Below, in pieces: positions 32,986 through 38,353 of a stretch of DNA of 38,353 nucleotides. Location: positions 1 to 38,353 of the forward strand of contig JAOUIM010000002.1 in the NCBI GenBank assembly GCA_029884035.1, read 5' to 3'. The stretch comes from Aquincola sp. (GTDB taxonomy: Bacteria; Pseudomonadota; Gammaproteobacteria; Burkholderiales; Burkholderiaceae_C). Each line of letters opens with the position of its first letter. Position 1 is the stretch's first letter. The translations under genes and the position numbers were made by a program. Below the pieces are notes generated by a model. The model made no database searches, was not told the origin of the DNA, and saw only the letters and a list, made by a program, of their open reading frames with translations.

Positions 32986-33641
32986 CCCGCTGGGCGATGG
33001 TCGCGGACCTGCGACGCTGCGTCGGCTGCCAGACCTGCACCGCGGCGTGCAAGCACGCCAACGCCACACCGCCCGGCGTGCAGTGGCGGCGCGTGCTCGA
33101 CCTCGAGGTCGGCGACTACCCGGACGTGCAGCGCGCCTTCGTGCCGGTCGGTTGCCAGCACTGCGACGAGCCGCCGTGCGCCGAGGTCTGCCCGACCACC
33201 GCGACCCGAAAGCGCGACGACGGCATCGTCACGATCGACTACGACGCCTGCATCGGCTGCGCCTACTGCGCGGTGGCCTGTCCGTACCAGGCACGGACGA
33301 AGACGATGCGCGCCGGCTTCGCCTACGGTCAGGCCAGCGAACACGAGCTCAAGCGGCAGGACGACACACGCCTGGCGGTGGCCACCAAATGCACCTTCTG
33401 CGTCGACCGCATCGACGACGGGTTGGCGCGCGGCCTGCAGCCGGGCATCGATCCCGATGCGACGCCGGCCTGCGTCAATGCCTGCATCTCCGAAGCGCTT
33501 GCGTTCGGCGATCTCGACGACCCCCACAGCACAGTGTCCCGGCTGCTCGCCCAGAACCAGCATTTCCGCATGCACGAGGAGCTCGGCACCGGCCCCGGCT
33601 TGATCTATCTGTGGGACCGCAAGTTGGAGACCGCAACATGA
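32982..33641 (+). CDS. padC: phenylacetyl-CoA:acceptor oxidoreductase, iron-sulfur subunit PadC
   Basis: This 219-residue electron-transfer protein of the DmsB/PsrB type has sixteen cysteines for four [4Fe-4S] clusters: C13/16/19/23, C58/61/66/70, C90/93/96/100 and C137/140/164/168. It would carry electrons from PadB to the membrane subunit. Typical text includes DLRRCVGCQTCTAACK, CQHCDEPPCAEVCPT and CIGCAYCAVACPYQAR. Size (about 24 kDa) fits the small subunits of the Thauera enzyme. ATGA overlaps link it to padB and padD, so the three subunits are probably made in fixed ratio. Confidence 0.93.
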   Translation: MTRWAMVADLRRCVGCQTCTAACKHANATPPGVQWRRVLDLEVGDYPDVQRAFVPVGCQHCDEPPCAEVCPTTATRKRDDGIVTIDYDACIGCAYCAVACPYQARTKTMRAGFAYGQASEHELKRQDDTRLAVATKCTFCVDRIDDGLARGLQPGIDPDATPACVNACISEALAFGDLDDPHSTVSRLLAQNQHFRMHEELGTGPGLIYLWDRKLETAT

Positions 33642-34471
33642 GCTTCGGCCCGAGCCCCTGGCAGCAGGCGAACTGGGACTGGCGCGCTGCCTGCAACTTC
33701 ATGGCCGGCGGCGCGGGCAGCGGACTCGTGGTGTGCGCGGCGCTGGCGGGCTCACCCGCGTGGCTGCTGGCGGCCGGTGGCGTGATGATTGCATCCGGCC
33801 TGTTCGCGGTCTGGCTCGAACTCGGGCGGCCTTGGCGATCGTGGCGAGTCATCCGCCACGGCGCGCGCTCGTGGATGTCGCGCGAGGCGCTGGTCGCGCC
33901 GCTGCTGTTCGTCGCCATCGCCGCGGCGTGGTTCGGCGTGCCGGGTGCTGCCTGGGCCGCCGCACTGCTCGCATTGGTGTTCGTCGCCTGCCAGGCGCGA
34001 CTGTTGCAGGCCGCCAAGGGCATCCCAGCCTGGCGCGAGCCGATGCTGGTGCCGCTGCTGGTCGCCACCGCGCTCGCCGAGGGGGCGGGTGCGTGGCTGC
34101 TGCTCGGCGCGGCCCGTGCCGCGCCAGGCGGCCTGTGGGTCTACTTCGCGCTCGTGCTGGTCGCGCGCGTGGCGCTGTGGCACGCGTGGCGCCGACGCGT
34201 GCGCACTGCCACTGGCGCCCTGGCCGCGATCGATGCGGCGGGCATGGTGTTCAAGCTCGCCACGCTGCTGCCGCTGGCAGCCGCGCTGGTGGCGCTCGCT
34301 TGGCCGCTCGCCGACGGCCCGACGAGCGTGCTGCAGGCGCTGGCGGGAGCGCTGGCGGCTGCGGGGGGACTGTGGTTCAAGTACACGCTGGTCACGCGTG
34401 CCGGTTTCAACCAGGGCTTCGCGCTGCCGCACCTGCCGGTGCGCGGCGTGCCCCGTCGCCAGGAGGCATGA
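33638..34471 (+). CDS. padD: phenylacetyl-CoA:acceptor oxidoreductase, membrane anchor PadD
   Basis: This 277-residue integral membrane protein of the NrfD/DmsC type has about eight hydrophobic segments. It begins QQANWDWRAACNFMAGGAG and has VWLELGRPWRSWRVIRHG, a charged loop common in the family, and WFKYTLVTRAGFNQGFALPHLP at the end. It would anchor PadBC to the cytoplasmic membrane and pass electrons to quinone. It overlaps padC by 4 nt (ATGA at 33638). The next gene has its own ribosome binding site within the padD 3' end (AGGAGG at 34461-34466). Confidence 0.88.
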   Translation: MSFGPSPWQQANWDWRAACNFMAGGAGSGLVVCAALAGSPAWLLAAGGVMIASGLFAVWLELGRPWRSWRVIRHGARSWMSREALVAPLLFVAIAAAWFGVPGAAWAAALLALVFVACQARLLQAAKGIPAWREPMLVPLLVATALAEGAGAWLLLGAARAAPGGLWVYFALVLVARVALWHAWRRRVRTATGALAAIDAAGMVFKLATLLPLAAALVALAWPLADGPTSVLQALAGALAAAGGLWFKYTLVTRAGFNQGFALPHLPVRGVPRRQEA

Positions 34472-34473
34472 AC

Positions 34474-35820
34474 ATGGGCGTACTGACCGAAACCCGTACC
34501 CTCTCCGCGTCGCGAGGCGCAGGCCTGCACGCCACGCAGGAGACCTTGTCGCGCGACGCGTTGGCCGCGCTGCAGCTCGAGCGCCTGCGAGTCACGCTGC
34601 ACAACGCCTGGACCCATGTGCCGTGGCAGCGCGCGCGGCTCGAAGCCGCCGGCCTGCACCCTGACGCGATGCGCCACCTCGACGACCTGCAAGGTCTGCC
34701 GTTCATGGTCAAGAACGATCTGCGCGACCACTATCCGTTCGGCCTGTTCGCGCGGCCCGTCGATGCGCTGGCCCGCATCCACGCCTCGTCGGGCACGACC
34801 GGCAAGCCCACCGTGGTGGGCTACACCGCGGCCGACCTCGGTCGCTGGGCCGACCTGATGGCGCGCTCGATGTACGGCATCGGCGTGCGCCCCGGCGACC
34901 TGGTGCACAACGCCTACGGCTACGGACTGTTCACCGGCGGGCTCGGTGCGCACGCGGGCGCCGAGCGGCTGGGCTGCCCGGTGGTGCCGATGAGTGGCGG
35001 GGGCACCGAGCGTCAGGTCAGCCTGATCGTCGACTTCGGCGCGCGTGTGCTCTGCGCCACGCCGTCGTATGCGCTGGCGATCGCCGAGGTCGCCGAGCAT
35101 CAGGGCGTGGACCTGCGGCAGAGCCGCCTGGCGTTCGGCCTGTTCGGCGCCGAGCCCTGGAGCGCCGGCATGCGCGATGAGGTTCAGGCGCGCCTGGGAT
35201 TGAAAGCTTTCGACATCTACGGCCTGTCGGAGATCATGGGGCCGGGCGTGGCCTGCGAATGCGAATGCCGCAACGGCCTGCACGGCTGGGAAGACCACTT
35301 CCTGTTCGAACTCGTCGACCCGGAGAGCGGCGCGCCGGTGGGCGAAGGTGAGGCGGGCGAACTCGTGATCACCACACTGACCAAGGAAGCGCTGCCGATG
35401 CTGCGCTACCGCACGCGCGACATCACGCGCGTGACGACCCAGCGCTGCGACTGCGGCCGCACGCACCTGCGCATCCTGCGCGTGACCGGGCGCAACGACG
35501 ACATGCTGATCATCCGCGGCGTCAACGTCTATCCGTCGCAAGTCGAGGCGGTGCTGATGGGGCGGCCCGGCTTGGCGCCGCATTACCAGCTGGTGATCGA
35601 GCGCCAGGGTGCGCTGGACCACCTGCGCGTCGAGATCGAGTCTCTGCCCGGCGTGGCGGCCGACCGCTTCGACGCGCTCGCTCAAGATGCGCAGCACCAC
35701 ATCAAGTCGCTCGTCGGCGTGACCGCCGACGTCGTGGTTCTGGCGCCGGGAACGCTGCCGCGATCGCAAGGCAAGGCGGTGCGGGTACGCGACCTACGCA
35801 AGGCGGGTCCGCCCCGATGA
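34474..35820 (+). CDS. paaK: phenylacetate--CoA ligase (PaaK/PadJ type)
   Basis: This 448-residue AMP-forming ligase activates (4-hydroxy)phenylacetate to its CoA ester with ATP. Motifs include the P-loop SSGTTGKPTVVGYT (about 105-118), NAYGYGLFTGGLGAHAGAERLG, FGLFGAEPWSAGMR, DIYGLSEIMGPGVACECE, YRTRDITR and the hinge/lysine region GRNDDMLIIRGVNVYPSQVE. These match PaaK-type ligases rather than long-chain acyl-CoA synthetases. Length is normal. The start at 34474 is preferred over 34468 because AGGAGG lies 7 nt upstream, whereas it nearly abuts 34468. Next to padBCD it corresponds to padJ. Its stop overlaps hcrC (ATGA). Confidence 0.95.
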   Translation: MGVLTETRTLSASRGAGLHATQETLSRDALAALQLERLRVTLHNAWTHVPWQRARLEAAGLHPDAMRHLDDLQGLPFMVKNDLRDHYPFGLFARPVDALARIHASSGTTGKPTVVGYTAADLGRWADLMARSMYGIGVRPGDLVHNAYGYGLFTGGLGAHAGAERLGCPVVPMSGGGTERQVSLIVDFGARVLCATPSYALAIAEVAEHQGVDLRQSRLAFGLFGAEPWSAGMRDEVQARLGLKAFDIYGLSEIMGPGVACECECRNGLHGWEDHFLFELVDPESGAPVGEGEAGELVITTLTKEALPMLRYRTRDITRVTTQRCDCGRTHLRILRVTGRNDDMLIIRGVNVYPSQVEAVLMGRPGLAPHYQLVIERQGALDHLRVEIESLPGVAADRFDALAQDAQHHIKSLVGVTADVVVLAPGTLPRSQGKAVRVRDLRKAGPPR

Positions 35821-36320
35821 GCAACCGGCTGCTGAGGCTCACGGTCAACGGCCGCGAACACGTGCTGGCCGCGCGCGACGCCGCGACGCTGCTCGAGGTG
35901 CTGCGTGACCAGCTCCTGCTCACCGGCACCAAGCAAGGCTGCGACGGCGGCGAGTGCGGCGCCTGCACTGTGCTGGTCGACGGTGCACCGCGGCTGGCCT
36001 GCATCACGCTCGCGGCGAGCGTCGAAGGTCGTGCGATCGAGACGATCGAGTCGCTGGCCACGCAGGGGCGGCTGTCGGCGCTGCAGCGCGCGTTCCACGA
36101 ACACCTGGGCGCGCAGTGCGGCTTCTGCACGCCGGGCATGGTGATGGCCGCCGAGGCGCTGCTGCGCCGCGCGCCGCATCCGTCCGAAGCGCAGATCCGC
36201 GCGGCGCTTGCGGGCAACCTGTGCCGCTGCACCGGCTACGTCAAGATCGTCGAGTCGGTTCAGGCCGCCGCAGCCGGTGAGCCTGCAGCTTCGCATCTTC
36301 GCGTGGAGGCTGTGCGATGA
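35817..36320 (+). CDS. hcrC: 4-hydroxybenzoyl-CoA reductase-like gamma subunit, [2Fe-2S]
   Basis: This 167-residue protein carries two [2Fe-2S] clusters in the xanthine-oxidase-family layout: plant-type C42/C47/C50/C62 and C101/C104/C136/C138. Stretches such as TGTKQGCDGGECGACTVLVD, AFHEHLGAQCGFCTPGMVM and LAGNLCRCTGYVKIVESVQA closely resemble HcrC. It would pass electrons to the molybdenum subunit for reductive removal of the para-hydroxyl of 4-hydroxybenzoyl-CoA. Other family members, such as xanthine dehydrogenase small subunits, are less likely given the neighbours. It overlaps paaK and hcrA by ATGA at both ends. Confidence 0.87.
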   Translation: MSNRLLRLTVNGREHVLAARDAATLLEVLRDQLLLTGTKQGCDGGECGACTVLVDGAPRLACITLAASVEGRAIETIESLATQGRLSALQRAFHEHLGAQCGFCTPGMVMAAEALLRRAPHPSEAQIRAALAGNLCRCTGYVKIVESVQAAAAGEPAASHLRVEAVR

Positions 36321-38353
36321 AGGCCGAGCGCTTGCCGCAGCGCGAAGCCGCGCCACCGGTCACCCGACGGGCCGCCGCCGAGGCGAACCCGCCCCCTCTG
36401 GGGGCAGCGAGCCCGGGGGCAGCCGTTCATTCGATCGGGCAGAGACAGCCCCTGGTCGACGGCGTCGAGAAGGTCAGCGGCGCCGCGCACTACACCGCCG
36501 ACCTGCCCGTCCCGAACCCACTGGTCGGCCGCATCGGCCGCAGCGCAGTCGCGCACGGTGTGATCCAGCGCATCGACGCCACGCGCGCGCTCGCGCTACC
36601 GGGGGTGCGCACGGTCATCACCGGGCGGGACTTCGCGGCGCCCTACGGCGTGATCCCGATCGCGCAGAACGAATGGCCGCTGGCGCGCGACATCGTGCGT
36701 TACCGCGGCGAACCGCTGTTTGCCGTGGCCGCAGTCGATGCGGCCAGCGCCGCCGCCGCGCTGGCCGCCGTCGAGGTCGAGATCGAACCGCTGCCCGCAT
36801 ACTTCGACGCCGCGAGCGCGCGCGCACCCTCGGCGGTGCTGCTGCACCTGGACAAGCCGGGCAATCTCGAGCGCACGGTCGAGCACGACTTCGGCGACAC
36901 CGACGCCGGCTTCGCTTCGGCCGACCTGGTGATGGAGCGCAGCTTCCACTGCGCCGAACTCGCGCATGGGCAGATCGAGCCGAACGCCACCGTCGCGCAC
37001 TGGGACGTCGAGCGCGAGCGGCTCACGGTGCACTCGGTCACTCAGGTGCCCTACTACCTGCACCTGACGCTGGCGGAGACGCTGGGCATCGACAGCGCGG
37101 CGATCCGCGTCGTCAAGCCCTTCGTCGGCGGCGGCTTCGGCCACCGCGTCGAGCCGCTGAACTTCGAGATGGTCGCGGGTGCCCTGGCGCGCGCGGCCGG
37201 CGGCACCGTCAAGCTCGAACTCACGCGCGAGGAGACCTTCCTCACCCATCGCGCGCGACCCGACAGCGACATCCGCCTCAAGATCGGCCTGAAGGCCAGC
37301 GGCGAGATCACCGCGGTCGACGCCGAGGTGGTGCAGCGCGGCGGCGCCTACGCGGGCTACGGCCTGGTGACGATCCTCTACGCCGGCGCATTGCTGCACG
37401 CGCTGTACCGCATCGGCGCAGTGCGCTTCCGCGGCTATCGCGTCTACACCAACCTGCCGCCGTGCGGCGCGATGCGCGGCCACGGCGCGGTCAACATCCG
37501 CTTCGCGTTCGAGGCCCTGCTCGACGAGATGGCGGGCGAGCTGGGCCTCGACCCGTTCGCACTGCGTCGCGCCAACCTGATCGCGCCGCCTTACCGCACG
37601 CTCAACGAGCTGCAGGTCAATTCCTACGGCCTTGCGCAGTGCCTCGACGCGGTCGAGCACGCCAGCGGCTGGCGCGAGCGGCACGGCCGGCTCCCCAGGG
37701 GTCGCGGCCTCGGCATGGCCTGCTCGCACTATGTGTCGGGCTCGGCCAAGCCGGTGCACTGGAGCGGCGAGCCGCATGCGGTGGTCAACCTGAAGCTCGA
37801 TTTCGACGGCAGCATCACGATCCTCACCGGCGCGGCCGACATCGGCCAGGGCTCCAACACGCTGCTCACCCAGGTCGTGGCCGAGGTCTTGCTGCTGCCG
37901 ATGGCGCGCATCCGCGTCGTTGCTGCCGACAGCGCGCTCACACCCAAGGACAACGGCTCGTACTCGTCGCGCGTCTCGTTCATGGTCGGCAACGCTGCGT
38001 TGAATGCAGCGCAGGCGCTCAAGCGCACGCTGGTCGAAGCTGCGGCCCGCGAGTTGAAAGTCGATGCCTCGACAGTCGAGTGGTTCGGCGAGCGCTGCGT
38101 TGCGGCGGGCGGCGAGCGCGGCATGGACTTCGCGCAGGTCGTGCGCGCCGCGCTCGCCGACGTCGGCACGCTCACCGTCAAGGGCACCTGGTCGACGCCG
38201 CCCGAAACCCAGGGCGGCAGGTTCCGAGGCGCAGCGGTGGGGTCCACCGCAGGCTTCTCGTACACCGCACAGGTGGTCGAGGTCGAGGTCGACGAAGAGA
38301 CCGGCGCGGTGCGCGTGCTGCATTGCTGGGCCGCGCAGGACTGTGGCCGCGCC
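36317..38353 (+). CDS. hcrA: 4-hydroxybenzoyl-CoA reductase-like alpha (molybdenum) subunit, partial, with repeat-encoded leader
   Basis: The frame is open for 679 residues to the window edge; the family is about 770, so roughly 100 residues are missing. Molybdenum-cofactor motifs are FVGGGFGHR (about 269), CGAMRGHG (383-390) and GAADIGQGSN, followed by TPKDNGSYSSRVSFMVGNA. The phrase IPIAQNEWPLARDIVRYRGE near the N-terminus also matches HcrA of Thauera. It would bind the substrate and the Mo site. Residues 1-37 (Pro/Ala/Arg-rich) are encoded by repeat R6. The only other in-frame start before the conserved region (about residue 45) is a TTG at codon 6, so the leader is probably made. The beta (FAD) subunit hcrB is not seen and may follow. 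Confidence 0.87.
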   Translation, partial: MKAERLPQREAAPPVTRRAAAEANPPPLGAASPGAAVHSIGQRQPLVDGVEKVSGAAHYTADLPVPNPLVGRIGRSAVAHGVIQRIDATRALALPGVRTVITGRDFAAPYGVIPIAQNEWPLARDIVRYRGEPLFAVAAVDAASAAAALAAVEVEIEPLPAYFDAASARAPSAVLLHLDKPGNLERTVEHDFGDTDAGFASADLVMERSFHCAELAHGQIEPNATVAHWDVERERLTVHSVTQVPYYLHLTLAETLGIDSAAIRVVKPFVGGGFGHRVEPLNFEMVAGALARAAGGTVKLELTREETFLTHRARPDSDIRLKIGLKASGEITAVDAEVVQRGGAYAGYGLVTILYAGALLHALYRIGAVRFRGYRVYTNLPPCGAMRGHGAVNIRFAFEALLDEMAGELGLDPFALRRANLIAPPYRTLNELQVNSYGLAQCLDAVEHASGWRERHGRLPRGRGLGMACSHYVSGSAKPVHWSGEPHAVVNLKLDFDGSITILTGAADIGQGSNTLLTQVVAEVLLLPMARIRVVAADSALTPKDNGSYSSRVSFMVGNAALNAAQALKRTLVEAAARELKVDASTVEWFGERCVAAGGERGMDFAQVVRAALADVGTLTVKGTWSTPPETQGGRFRGAAVGSTAGFSYTAQVVEVEVDEETGAVRVLHCWAAQDCGRA
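36324..36430 (-). repeat. GC-rich junction repeat, inverted copy R6 (inside the hcrA 5' end)
   Basis: On the minus strand it reads GCCCCCGGGCTCGCTGCCCC followed by AGAGGGGGCGGG, matching the head of R1 and R4 (GCCCCC-AGCTCGCT then CCCCC-GGGGG). It lies immediately after the hcrA ATG in inverted orientation. Despite the inversion its plus-strand frame is open and continuous with hcrA. Its far end is diverged, so the boundary is approximate. Confidence 0.6.

Noticed and set aside
35817..38353. hcrC/hcrA read as xanthine or CO dehydrogenase subunits
   Set aside because: Phrases such as IPIAQNEWPLARD and TPKDNGSYSSRVSFMVGNA and the PadBCD/ligase neighbours fit 4-hydroxybenzoyl-CoA reductase better, though phylogeny should confirm.

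Overview
The window is about 38 kb of GC-rich DNA (roughly 68-70% by eye) carrying chromosomal housekeeping genes and one catabolic operon. The codon use, the glnA-DUF4124-ntrB-ntrC order, the ileS-lspA pair and a dispersed CCCCC/GGGGG repeat family all point to a betaproteobacterium, most likely Burkholderiales of the Comamonadaceae / Rubrivivax-Leptothrix type. This placement is inference. No rRNA, tRNA, CRISPR array, transposase, integrase or phage gene was seen.

Layout. 1-184: start of a divergent gene for an exported protein, cut by the window edge. 361-3842: ileS and lspA. 3829-6001: an ornithine cyclodeaminase/mu-crystallin-family gene and a divergent FAD-dependent amine/imino-acid oxidase-type gene whose ATGs overlap in one CCATGG. 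6083-8594: a UbiB-like kinase gene and a DUF2189 membrane protein gene. 8611-9594: a quinone oxidoreductase gene (minus). 9719-14932: seven tightly packed plus-strand genes (DUF2007, two EamA transporters, folA, DUF4337, amidohydrolase, exonuclease III). 14939-19544: minus-strand nitrogen-control block glnA-DUF4124-ntrB-ntrC, with a strong hairpin after glnA and a candidate sigma-54/NtrC promoter region. 19724-23487: minus-strand operon of four poorly understood genes (AIM24 family, creatininase family, beta-propeller, CinA-like). 23721-24815: minus-strand GNAT and Rrf2 regulator genes.

24933-38353 (right edge): one long plus-strand operon for anaerobic aromatic catabolism. It holds a five-part branched-chain-type ABC importer (livKHMGF), a FlK-like hotdog thioesterase, the three subunits of a phenylacetyl-CoA:acceptor oxidoreductase (padBCD), a phenylacetate-CoA ligase, and the gamma and (partial) alpha subunits of a 4-hydroxybenzoyl-CoA reductase-like enzyme (hcrC, hcrA). 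Together they suggest uptake of (4-hydroxy)phenylacetate, activation to the CoA ester, alpha-oxidation to (4-hydroxy)phenylglyoxylate, and, after a 2-oxoacid oxidoreductase not in the window, removal of the ring hydroxyl to give benzoyl-CoA. A possible FNR-type box and an 18-bp dyad precede livK.

The most unusual signal is a family of six GC-rich repeats (3.2, 24.2, 27.0, 29.6, 30.2 and 36.3 kb), each exactly at a junction between two co-oriented genes. At each, an ATG at most 3 nt from or overlapping the upstream stop opens a frame that crosses the repeat without a stop. At three junctions (livM, padB, hcrA) this frame is fused to the next protein as a repeat-encoded N-terminal leader. At the other three it forms a 34-69 codon mini-ORF, and at two of these it ends at the next gene's start. 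For padB and hcrA no alternative ATG, GTG or TTG lies between the leader and the conserved domain, so the repeat is probably translated.
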